Origin: Saccharina japonica
Lineage: Eukaryota; Sar; Phaeophyceae; Laminariales; Laminariaceae
Length of the DNA: 64,000 nucleotides
NCBI GenBank assembly: GCA_008828725.1
Contig: MEHQ01001502.1
Span: forward strand, 344,011 to 408,010
Direction of reading: 5' to 3'
A program made the translations under genes and the position numbers. Positions 40,205-52,700 of the stretch are shown here, in pieces (position 1 is the first letter of the stretch; each line of letters opens with the position of its first letter). A model generated the notes under the pieces. That model was given only the letters and a program-made list of their open reading frames with translations, ran no database searches and had not been told where the DNA came from.

Positions 40205-40320
40205 CTATTACTCCCGCGCGCGTCGTCTTCTCTTCGCGAGCGTTACGCTTCGATAACGATGGTAGCAGCGCCGCGGGAGGTACCGACCTGGAACCGAAAC
40301 ACACGCGGAGAAAAACCCGG
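40205..40320 (+). pseudogene. Partial copy of the ABC-F first exon region (copy 2)
   Basis: In frame, ARVVFSSRALRFDNDGSS then AAGGTDLEPKHTR aligns with SRAFCSPRMLLLANHGSS then VGGVDLEPKHAG upstream of and inside the real first exon at 40701. The frame and residues DLEPKH are conserved while the DNA differs at many third positions. Downstream the sequence runs into a MITE and no donor is seen. Confidence 0.55.
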
Positions 40321-40333
40321 GACGTTTCTGTTT

Positions 40334-40472
40334 TATTACGGTGGACCATAGTAAATACTAGTAAATAGGACCTGCGGTATACGCAAAAAACATATACCAG
40401 GTACCCTGGTATATATTTTTCCTATTTTGACTAACAATATTTGGTCCTATTTATTATGGTCTCCCGTTATAG
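40334..40472. repeat. MITE, TTACGGGGG family (copy f)
   Basis: ATTACGGTGGACCATAGTAA and TTATTATGGTCTCCCGTTAT are inverted ends. AACAATATTTGGTCCTATTT is shared with copies a and b. Confidence 0.75.
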
Positions 40473-40700
40473 TTATCACGGCTAACAATAAATATGAAGC
40501 TCGCCACAACTGAAACAAACGCCTCGTGCTCTGCTAAAACTCCACAACAAGTTTGATTGCTGTTCCTTCCTCCCCGTTCTTCGCGACCAGCCTCCTGAAA
40601 AAACTCCCGCTCTTGGCCTGCTGAAACGCCTCCTGCTCTCCTGAAACTCCACTTCTGCACACGATGGCTGTTTTTTTCTCGCGCGTTTTGTTCTCCGCGA

Positions 40701-43700
40701 ATGCTTCTCTTGGCAAACCACGGCAGCAGCGTTGGAGGTGTCGACCTCGAACCGAAACATGCGGGGACACCACCCGGAGCCTTTCAGGGCGTGGACGAGC
40801 TCGCCGAGATGGACGACTGGGGGTCGGCGTGGCAGGACGCTAAAGACAAGGGCGAGGCGTGGGGCGGGCGCGGGAAGGGGGGACGGGGCGTCCAGAGGAA
40901 CACCTGGCAGCCGAAAGACGTCTACGTTGAGGGTAAGGAGGCGTGTGTTGTTTTGACTCGCGTGCGATCGGGGTCAAGTGCGGTTGGGGCCGTGTACAGC
41001 AAGCAGTACCCGACCGATGTTCAAGAATCTCTTATTTTTTGGCCAGACTGGGATTCTTAGGTAAGACTTGGGTGTGTTCCACACTGTTTCCAGTAGAAAG
41101 AGGTCGAAATCTTCTTCCTTTTTCAAAAAAAAAGTAGTCTGAAATTCGTGATTATCAGATTTATTAACGTCTGTCGCGTATTCGTGTCATTTGTCTGCTT
41201 GTCCGGGCATTACAAGCATTCCAACCTTGCGCGCATCTGGACCTAAATGTAAGCATCGTTTGTACATGAATATGTAATCCTAACAGTGCCTATATTTCGG
41301 GACATAGTGTTAGATGGTCTACATGTAGATCGTCTAGATCGTGAGCTGCCGTTATGAGTTGTTGTGCGCGATCCGTATAGTACAGATCCAACCCAGGAAA
41401 CACCACGTGCTAGGTCATGCAGATTATAAGGCTCCCTGCCGGCAGCATGAGGCTAAATCATATAGATCATACAACCCATACAGATCATACAGATCAGGAA
41501 TGTATCTTCCCTGAAAGATCTAGATCCTTAACCCATCCTTGTCCCACACTAAAATCAAGTAGTTCGTCCCCAAAAACGTGGGACCAGTTATTGAGGGGTT
41601 AAGTGGGGATGATCAAAAATGATATATCAGATCTGTCCGGTGTGTGGAAGCTTGGCCGCTTACAAGCTTGTCGGCTTAGAAGCTTGCCTGATTGTCCGCA
41701 CCGTTTTGCGCGTTGCGAAGGCTGTGGTGCTTCTTCTTTGCTCTTCGAGTTTTAGTTTGGTCGCGAGCTGCATCTCACTCCCCGCCGCCCCTCCTACCCC
41801 CCACTCCCCTGCTCTCCCCTCTTTCCCCCCTCCACCTTCACCTTGCCCCCCCACCCCCCTCCCCCCCGTCTGCCGTGGTTGGTGAAAGCCCAACGTGCTC
41901 CGTCCCAGCATTGTAGGGATGCGAGGGTCTATGATCGTACGACTACGGCCGTGCACGACATGAGTACACCCCCTCCCCCCCCCACCCGGTTACGCCACTT
42001 GTCTGCAACACCTTTACGATTTTCGTCGTTGTTGTTTCGGCCGGCCCCCATGCAGGCGTGACGCTTGCGTATCAGGGAACCGAGCTGCTGCACAGGACCA
42101 CCCTGAGGCTCGGTCACGGCCGTCGGTATGGTCTTGTCGGCGCCAACGGGGTGGGGAAGACTACGCTGCTGAGGCGTATCGCAGCCGGGGCTGTCCCTGG
42201 GTGGCCCCTGCACCTGCGGAGCTACCTGGTGCAGCAGGAGGAGATGGTGAGCTTCTTTTTTCGGCTTGCGTCGTGAAATCAGGCCGGTACTTGGTGGTGA
42301 CCGGACAGCATGGTGTGTTGCTGTGTTTGTCCCTAGCCGTCGCACGTGCTCCTAATCGGGGTCAGGTCGGGGCAACATGCTCACGCGCCCGAAGTAGCAG
42401 CAGCTCGTTATGCTTCACAAAAATAATTTAATAAGTTGACGCATCTAAAATGATTAAAACATCGTGGAACTAATTCTTGTTTTTTGGAGAAATGGGAATA
42501 GTTTATTAATTTACGCTTCTGCGGGTTAATAATAAATATAATCCTTACCAGTATAAAGTAATTATTCAACGTTTTTGAAAGAATTTCTACCAGTAACGGG
42601 AGCGGCGGGGCTAAAATTGACACACGGCACGATTTTTGCATGTGACAGTATGGTGAGCTTAAGCTTAAGGTTTATTTTTTACCATCCCACCGGAGGATGA
42701 AAAAAAATGAAAAATGAAAAGTCATGCTAACGACGGCCGACACAAAACTTCTTGGAACGTGATTTCGCAAGGGTGTGTCTAGTAGGGTGTATACACTCTG
42801 GGGTACCCGGGTACCGAACCTGGTTATTATGGTCATACTCGGGTAGATACTCGGGTACCCCCGAGTAAATACTCGGGTATCCCCCCAGGGTATATGCCCG
42901 GGTACCCCCATATTATATCCCCGAGTACCCCCCAGAGTATATGCCCGGATACCCCCAGAGTATATACCCGGGTAGCCCTCAGAGTATGTACCCAGGTACC
43001 CCCCGGAGTGAATACCAGGGTATCCCCAGAGTATATAACCGGACCTCTCCCACAGTGTATTACCCGGGTACTCCCCCAGAGTACATATCCTGGTACCCCC
43101 CAGAGTATGTATCCGGGCATCCACCAAAATATATACGCGGTTACCCCCCAGAGCACATATCCGGGTACTCCTCAGAGGATACACCCGGGTACCCCCCAGA
43201 GAAAATACCCGGGTACCCCCTAGAGTAAATACCCGGGTACCCCCAGAGTATATACCCGGGTACCCCCCCAGAGTATATACCCGGGTACCCCCTGGAATAA
43301 ATACCCTGGTATCCACAGAGTATATACCCGGATATTTCCCCAGAGTATATTACTCGGGTATCCACAGAGTATATACCCGGATATTCCCCAGAGTATATGA
43401 CGCGGGTACCCCGTCAGAGTACTTATTCGGGTACCCCCCCAGTGTATATATCCGGGTATCCCCCAGATTTTATACGCGGGTACCCCCCAGAGTATATATC
43501 CGGATACCCCTCAGAACATACACCCGGGAACCCCCCAAAGTGAATACCCCGGAACCCCTCAGAGTATACCCGGGTGCCCCTCGTTGTATATACACGGGTA
43601 TCCCGCAGAATATATTCCCGAGTACTCCTAGAGTAAATAAACGGGTACTCCCGAAGTATATACCCGGGTAAACCCAGAGAAAATACCGAGGTAGTCCCGG

Positions 43701-46700
43701 AGTAAATACCCTACTGTTATATTAACAGCACATCTTCGGATCTCGATATAGATGTATTTTGATCGTTTGTCAAGCCTGTGTCGACATCATAAACTCGTAA
43801 TCAGGCGTGGGCTCGTGGTGACTGGAATACTGGTGACAGTATTTTCGCGTGCCCTTCTTTCGTGTCCAGAGGTGTGAGCGAATGGGCATGAGCGTACCAG
43901 CCTGGTTCCACCCGTGGGCGTGACCCTCCTTTCCCCTCTCAACCCCCCGATCGCTGTCACCGTGCCATCGGGGGCATGTGCGTCCATGCCCCATGCATTT
44001 TGGATTGCCCCCAATATTTGTCTTCCCTCCACCCCCCCTTTCCCCCCCCTCCCTCATTTTCTCCGCCTCCGCCTCCCCTCCCTCCCCCACCCCCCATCTC
44101 CCCCCGCCCTGAGGATCTATGGTCATACGACTACGGCCATGCATGAAAATGAAGTACACCCCCCTCCCCTCTCCGCCCTTTGATTCCCCCCTCCCCCCCT
44201 TCTCCCCTCTCCCCCTTCCCCTTTTATGTTATCTATCTCTTTCCCCCCCTCCCCTCTCCTACAGGCAGGGAGTCCTGACTGCAACGCCCTGGCGACGGTG
44301 ATCGCCTCCGACGCGCGACTAGCCGCTCTTCAGCAGGAAGCCGAACTTCTCGAAGAGGACGCAGAGGGTCCTTCCACCGGCCCGACGCACGACGCCGCCG
44401 GCGAGGAAACCCCGCACCTTCCCGGCCGCCGCGAGGGGGGGGATGATTCGGGGTCATCCCCTCGTCCACCGGTACCGCCTCCTTCTTCTTCGCCCTTGGC
44501 GTCCATGGCGGCCTTGCGGCAGGAGATCGCGGAGCTTTCGTTGGAAGAGAAGGTGGAGAGGCTGGAGGAGGTGTACGAGGGCCTGGATATGCTGGTGAGA
44601 TGCTAGTGGTGGTTTCTGCTCGTGCGGGGCTATGCTGGGGAGGGGTTGCTAAGGCTGCGCTCCCAACCTGCTTGGTTTTGTTGCCCCTCCATTGCTCCGT
44701 CCCGGCATTATAGGGATGCGAAGGTCTATGGTCATACGACTACGGCCATGCATGAATATCGAGTACCCCCCCCCCCCCCCCGTGCTCCGTCCCGGCATTG
44801 TATGGATGCGAGCGTCTATGATCATACGACTACGGCCATGCATGAATACTGAGTACCCCCCCACCCCCCCTAGTAGCGAGAAAACGATCGCTATGTTAGG
44901 AGATAGATGGTGGCCACAGGCGGCGAAACAGGAAGAGGGTAAGGTTAGCAAAACAAAACTACAGTATGTAATATACCTGGTATATTGAAACAATGTAATG
45001 AGCGCCCAACTCTAGGGGGTGTCTCTATTAGGAGCAGGAACGGTGTTCCGTCTCGAAAGGGATGCGAGAACGGTGTTTCGTCTCGAAAGGGATGCGTGGT
45101 AAATGGTCGGATGCCCACTACGGGCATGCATAACATCAGTACCCCCCCCCCCCCGACTAGACAGAGAGAGCCACCATCCGCTATATTGTCCAGTTTCGTT
45201 TCCATTCCATCCCATCCCAGAACGTTGCGTGCCGTCCAGGTCAGTCCCTCTGGAGGCAAGAAATTCCGTCGTCTTGAACACGCGACTGGCCGATGCCCTT
45301 TGTTGCAAAATAGGCAACAGCTGCCTATTGCCGTCATACAATGTTCAGTAGCGACTGCAGTACAGTAGCTCATATGTATACATTGAATGCTACGTAAGAA
45401 ACTGAAGAAGCAAAGGCATGACAATCAGCATATTTATGCGAATCGATCTGACTGTACGTTTTGCTTGCAAGTAGCTTTTATGAGCAAACCCCTCCAAAAG
45501 TGTCTGTTTATCTGTCTGTCTGTCTGTCTATCCGTCTGTCTGTCTGTATGTCTGTCTGTCTGTCCCACTCCATCCCATACCGCAATACAATTAACGCTTC
45601 AACTTGCCTCACTCAATCAGCTCTCCACAAAACCTAAGCTATACCAGTATCAACTCGCAGCAAGAAAAATATGCGGCGGAATTCCGCCTGCCGTTTTACC
45701 GCCTGCCGTTTTACCCGTTACCCTCCGCCTGTCGCTACGTATTGTTACCCTTCGCTTTTTCTTACCGTTACCGCGAGCCCAGGGCGCACACGACGCCGAA
45801 GGACGCGCGACGAGCATCCTGAAGGGGCTAGGGTTCAGCGAGGCGCGCATGTCGCGCCCTACCTCCGAGCTTAGCGGGGGCTGGATGACGAGAGTTTCTC
45901 TGGCCTGCGCCTTGTTCTGCAAACCAGGTAGTCGGAAGATGGACAGGCGGAGATCTGATGCGAAAACAAACAAAAACAAAAAATGCTACTCGCTGGAAAT
46001 CGGCCTTAGACCGTTCTTTTTTAGCGCGTAAAAAAAAGGCCTGTGTTGGCCCCAAACATACTAGTTTTGATGTAGTGGAGCGGTTAGTCAAGCCGCGTCA
46101 AAGCCCCTTTTGGCCTTACCACACTAGTTTCAGTGGAGTGAATTGGCCAGTCAAGGGGGGGGGGGGGTGTCAAGGCCTAGTTTGTCGTTTTTGTATCAAA
46201 AAAAAAAAAAAGGAAAAAAAACGCTTTCTCAGCGTTTGTAATATTTTTTTATTAATTGAAAAAAACGTTGTTTTGGCCGGGTGGCAGACCTCCTCCTGCT
46301 GGACGAGCCCACGAACCACCTCGACCTGGAGGGGGTGCTCTGGCTGTCGAGGCAACTCGTGGATGGGATCGGGGATACCATGGTGCTCATCGTCTCGCAC
46401 GACGCGGCTTTCCTTGACGCCGTCTCGACCGACATGATCCACTTCCGCCTCAAGGCGCTCACCTACTACCCAGGGAACTACTCCGCCTTCATGAAGGTGA
46501 CAAAACAGACGAAACAAGCAAAAAGTTTCTTTGTAATATATGGAAACAACCTAATGAGTGCTCAACTCTGTTGGATGTGTCTCCATTAGGAGTAGGAACG
46601 GTGCTCCGTCTCGAAAGGGGTGCGTGGTCAATGGTCAAATGACTAAGGCAAGCAACAAATGAGCACGCCCCCCCTCCTGTAATACCCATTCGCTGTCTCT

Positions 46701-49700
46701 GGAAAGTGGCCACACCAGAAATTAAGTTAATTCATTGGAGGCTGTCGTCCATATGCAAGTCCGCCTCACAGGCGGTTCTTAGCAGGATGCAGCTCACCCT
46801 CCATTCGACTCGCCCAATTCCTCACGGCGCTTCGCGCTTGGTGCAAGCAATGTCTGCCTGGTCGGTGAAAACTAGACATGCTCCATGCCGGCATTGTAGG
46901 GATGCGAGGGTCTATGGTCTCACGACTACGGCCATGAATGAATATCGAGTACACCCCCCCCCTCCCCTCATGTCCCCTGTTTATACGACTACGGCCATGC
47001 CTGGCATGAGTACACCCCCCCACCACCACCACCACCCGAGCCCCGTCTCGAAAGGGATGCGTGGTCAATGGCCAAATGACTAAGGCAAGCAGCACCTTAA
47101 TATGCAATGGTTGACACTAGCTATGGTTGAGAAACAGTTGGGGGTCAAAAGTGTTACAGTAACCCAACACATACCGTAGCACGGCTCACCTGTTTTCAGA
47201 AACTCTCTCTACCGCGCGGAAAGATCACCACCTCCTCCTCCTCCTCCTCCCTTCACTTCGATCCTTTACCCTTGTCGTGCTGGTGCTCGACGGACGTCGC
47301 CTTGCCGCCATGCGCAGACGAAGTCGGACCACGACGTAGCCGCGAACCGCACCCAGGGCAACCTCGACAGGCAGCGGAAGCACATCGAAGAGTCCGTGAA
47401 AAAGATGACCAAGGCGGCCAGCGGGAAGGGAGGAGACCAGAAAAAGTCGTCCCAGGTGAGCGCACGTAATGTATACCCCCGTGGCGTGTTCGGCCCTCCC
47501 GACAGACAAGACAGTAGTGCACTGCCCGGGTAGCGTGTTGTTGCTCCGGGTGGGCCGTAGCTATCCATAGCTTTGTATTGCTGGCACCACCGTAGACGCG
47601 TGCTACGATAGAGGTATATGATAGCAATTTTTTCGGCTGAAACGATTTCTTAATGACGGTGTGTCTTAACCCAAAAATGGCGAAATTTCATTCTTGTGTT
47701 GCAATTTTGTTTAAAAAAAAAAAAAAAACTTATAGAGCCCGTTTTAACGAAGAAAAAAAAATTGGAAAAAAAAATATTCGAATCCGCTTTTCATTGGTCA
47801 ACACACGCACCAGCACCAAAGATTGGGATCTTGGGGCATAATATTTGGTGCTGGTGCGTGTGTTGACCAATGAAGAGCGAATTTGAATTTTATTTAGAGA
47901 AATTGAAATTATTTTATACTCGTTAATTCGGGCCCTTAGTTAGTTCATCGGGTACGTATGATAGCACTTTTTTTTCCCTCCAAAATCAGTTTTTGACGTA
48001 CATTTAGTATGTATTACTTACTAATAGTATACAGCTCTTAATAGGAGCCTCGAGGAAAAAATGCAAACGTAACCGTGAGCGCTTCGTTCAGACATCGTGC
48101 GTGCTTCGAGGTCTGTGCTGTGAGAGATTGATGTATTCATTTTGCTGCACCCGAACCTCTCTCTCTCAGTGCTAGCTACCTCGTGTTCTACTGCTGCAGC
48201 CCCGTCAGCGTTTAACCTTTATTTCTCGTATTTATTTCGGCATAATCGGGCGTTTTTAAGAGCATATAGCAGTATGATACAGCGTTTCTTCTGCTGCATC
48301 GCCGTCAGCGTATGCCCTTTCTTCTCGTTTTTATTTCGGCATAATCGGGCGTTTTGAAGAGCATTCAGCAGTAGCAATTCAGGACAAAGGTCGACGGACG
48401 GCGGGCGTGCTGAGCGCTCAGGTTCCAGGCGATGGGCGCACTGAAACCGCGCGCCAAATATAGCGACGTTGTTGCTGATGGCCGGCTCCGCAAAACCTAC
48501 ACACCCACCCACCCACTCCACCCACCCACCCACTCGACCCACCCACCCACCCACTCAGTTACCCACCCACTCAATTACCCACCTACCCACTCATGTGTCC
48601 TTCCATGCACCAATTGGACAGGTGGCGTCTCGGACAAAGAAGCTGCAGCGTCACGGTTTGGAGAGAGACGCCAACGGGCACAGGTCAGTCCGCACTCACC
48701 ACACAGCACACACTGCGACGCTGGTGCCGTATGCCCCCTCGCGTTAGCACCGCGCGCTGCCCTGCCCGGCCCTGCCCGGAAGAGGCACCGCTCGATTTCC
48801 GAGACGGAAATAAGTACATACGCATGACGCAACAAGCCCCACCGAACGAAGAACGATACGTAAAAATACATATGTTCGTTATAACCCCTGTATAGCTTAG
48901 CTGTACACACGAATTTTTGGGGAGAAAGTACTTGAAATTAGTACAGGGTATTTGTTTGCAGCTTTTTCTGGACTTGAAACTGCACCCATGTTTTGGGAAA
49001 AAATACTTGGGATTAGTATAGGGTAGACTACAACTGTACCTACGTTCTGTGGCCAAACTACTTGATAATAATATAAGATGTACTAACCTACATTTTGGGG
49101 GACAAAGCGCTTAGAATTAGTCGTACAGCATACATTTTGGCTGCTTTTTGACGTACATACAACTAACTGCGCCCAATTTTTGGAGACGAACTAATTATAA
49201 TTAGTATATAGGGTAAAATACAACTGCTTGTACGCGCGTTTTTGGGGACAAATTGCTTGGGATTATTGTAAGACGTAGTTTGCTGGGTGGTACAAGGGGG
49301 GTTCGATTCTAAACTCCGTTTCGAATTTATGCCCGCGAACCGGGGATGTCCGGCATGCAGGTGGAAGGCGCAGACGGTGGCGAACACGGGCAGCTCCATT
49401 CGCGCGGGCTGTGCGAACGAGCTATCGTACAGGGGAGGGAAAACCGCCCGGAGAAGGTGCGTCGATTTCTGCCATGCCCTCTGATCCTCCCCGTGCTCCT
49501 TAAATAGGCTACGGTTGGCCCCTTGACTGACCGCTTGGACTGACCGCCCCCCTTCACTAAAACTTGTATAAGAAGGCCAACAGTGGCCTTGACGGGTGCG
49601 CCAAACACGTAAACATATTTAAAATCGGTTGGCTTATGTTACACACGATTCAAAATTTCAGCAGTATCAGACTTGAAACACACATCGACCTTGAACATAA

Positions 49701-52700
49701 TTTGTCTTGGACGCATAACCGACGAAAACAAATCAAACGGCCCCTAAAAAAATGGCGAATGGGTGTCATAACCTGTGACATAACAGGGAAAACCCGCAGA
49801 AATGGGCGCAAAAACAAATATGGGTCAGGCCGTAGACGGGTACCAAGAGACCCGTTTCGTATGTAGCATATTTTCTGGTACGTAACTATTACTTCGTATA
49901 TGAGTAGGGCATTGCCGTGTTGTAGTTCCATTGGTAGATGTGCTGGAATACCCCCACCTCTAGAACGGCCACGCCGGAAAACAAACCAGCAGGCCATTCG
50001 ACGCTGTCATCCATGTATGTATATGTGTAGGAAGGTACGCGCAAGGGGCCGAAGTCAGTCTCCCAGAGCAGTTGTGAGTAAGATGATACTCGCCGAACAC
50101 CTATCGGCGCCTTGGCTTGGTGCAACCAATGCCTGCCTGGTCGGTGAAATTCGACGTGCTCCCCTCCCGATATTGTGGGGATGCGAGGGTCTACGATCAT
50201 AAGACTTACGCCCATGCATGGCATGAGTACCCCTGCTCCGTCTCGAAAGGGATGCGTGGTCAATGGTCAAATGACTAAGGCAAGCAACAAATGAGTACGC
50301 CCCCCCCCCCCCATTCTACCCGTATCTCCCCCCCCAATGGACATACCACTACGGCCATGCATGAATATCGAGTACTCCCCCTCCCCTCTGCCCGTCTCTC
50401 ACCCCCCACCGCCCCCTCCCCGCCTCCCACCCCCGCTTCGCGCTCCGCCCCCTCCCTCCCTCCTCCCGCCCTCTCCTTCTCCACTCGCCTGCCCCGTCCC
50501 CCGCCCCCGCCCGTCTCCTCCCGCCTGTCGTTGTCCAAACAGTTTGGCCGCTCACGTGGAGAAAGAAACGATGTTCCGTTTCCCGGACGTTGCCCCCCTC
50601 CCTTGCGCCATGGACGCGACCATCGTTCAATGCCGGGGAGTCCACTTCTCCTTCCCCGCCCCTCCCCCCTCACAAGCGGCGGCAGCGCCGCCACCGGCCT
50701 CCGCCAGAGGAAATCGAACTCCCGGGGCCGCATTCCCCCTCCCCCAAGCATCGCTAGCGTGTTCTACGAAGGGTGCCAGTAGTACCGCCCGTTCTGGTCA
50801 AAGCGCGGCGGGCCGTAACAAACCCAATAACGGCGCGCGTTCTTCCCAAACGGTGACGCCCCCCAGCAATCCCGCCGGTAGTGGTGGGGAACTCCTGGAA
50901 GGCGTTACGCTCGACCTCACCCGCAAGAGCCGGGTGGTGTTGGTGGGGCGAAACGGGTCGGGGAAGAGCACCCTCTTGAAGCTCATCGCTGCGGCGACGG
51001 GAGTTGATGGAGAGGCGGGAGGCGGTGCGGCGGTGGACGCCCTCGTGCCCACGAAGGGGAGCATCGTGCGGAATCACAACGCACGCGTCGGGCTGTTCAC
51101 GCAGGTGGGGAGGGAGTGCCCGGCGCGGCGGGTTCAAGTGATATAACCTTCTTCCGGCTGTGATGGTTTTTTTTTTGTTTGTTTTCTATACTCGAGAACT
51201 AATTTCAACTAGTTTATTGCCGAAATCGCGGGTGTAGTTTTCAATATATTTTTTTCGGATTGTTTTTTGTTTCGTGCTGCGTGTTTGGTGTTTTCTGTTG
51301 TGTGTTTGTTTTTGTCTCGCCTTCTTTCGTTTCGTTTCGTCCGTTTTGTTTCATTTTGGTTGGTTTAATTTCCCACTCAAGCTTCCTCCTGTTTTTGTTT
51401 TATGTGTGTGTGTGTGTCCGGTTCCCCGATGCACAGCACCACGCGGAGAGGCTACGGATGTCTGACAGCCCGCTTCAGCACATGCAGAGGGTGTTCACAG
51501 GCGTGGAGGGCATTAACGAGGCAGAGTTGCGTCGGCAGCTAGGTGAGTTGAGCCCTTTCAATGTTTCGGGCAGCCTAGACGGTGTAGGTCTTGTAGATAG
51601 TAAAGGTCGTGTGGAGTGTTTACATCGTGTACATCGTGTAGATTATGACCTTTGCGTAGGTCGTATAAATCGTGTACGGTGTGTAGATCGTACATATCGT
51701 ATATGGACAGTGTGGGTCACGTAGGTCGTATAAATCGTGGATGGTTGCGTGGATGGTCAAGGTCGTGAAGATTGTGCAGATCGTAAATATGGTCTACATG
51801 GTGTAGATCATGCAGCTTGTGCAGATCGTATAGATCGTGTAGATCATGTAGACTGTGTAGGTCGTGTAGAAGGTAAATGTCGTGTAGACTGTACAGACGG
51901 TTTGGCTCGTTCCTTGCCGGCCATGGCAGGCCTTGAGCTCTGAGAACTGATGGCTGAGTAAAGCCAAACAAAACCCCGCTACAAAGAACGGTGAAATGCG
52001 AAAAAAAAGGCCCCACGATTCGCACTGCAGTGCACATACACCCCGCCACCAAAGCCTATAGCGCGTCCCTAAAGAAACAAGTAATGCATTGTTTCACCTC
52101 TCTGTATAACAGGGGTGCACCAACAATCAATCCATGACCAACACTACCCCCCCCCCCCCTCCCGCCCCCCCCGTCTCGAAAGGATACGTGGTCAATGGTC
52201 AAGACTAAGGCAAGCAACAAAATGAAACGCCCCCCCCCCCTCCCTCACCCCCGGGTGGGCCGAAAAACATATCTTCTCGTGCCTTTTTTTTCTGAAACAC
52301 TTGTATCACACATTTCCCTTTGGTGTTTCCGTGGCAGGCTGTTGTGGCATTACGGGATCCCTAGCTCTACAGGAGATGAGGAGTCTGTCTGGTGGGCAGA
52401 AGAGTAGGGTTGTGCTCGCTGAGCTGATGACGCATCGTCCCCACCTCCTCCTTCTCGACGAGGTTAGCGCTGCCCCTGCTGTTGATGCTACAACCGTACC
52501 GTACTTAGTCTGTTTCACGAAGTTGGCGTCGCGGGTATTGGTGTTTCGGTTGGTGGTTGTGATGGTGGAAGTGCTGTTTTGTGGTGGCTGTTTATGTTGT
52601 TGTTGGTTGTTTGTGTTGGTGCTGTTGTTGGTATTGTTGTTGGTGTTAGTGGTAGTGGCACGATTGTTGTTGTTGGTGGTAGAGGTGGTGTTGTGTGCTG

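Noticed and set aside
42672-43365. Tyr/Gly-rich frames on both strands
   Set aside because: They are products of the 22-24-bp minisatellite in ABC-F intron 2.
45387-46031. 214-codon frame over ABC-F exon 4
   Set aside because: Only 45783-45927 is exon; the start is a TGTC repeat and the end is intron.
51260-51900. 154-codon frame around ABC-F exon 10
   Set aside because: Only 51437-51542 is coding; the rest is intron and a GATCGTGTAGA array.
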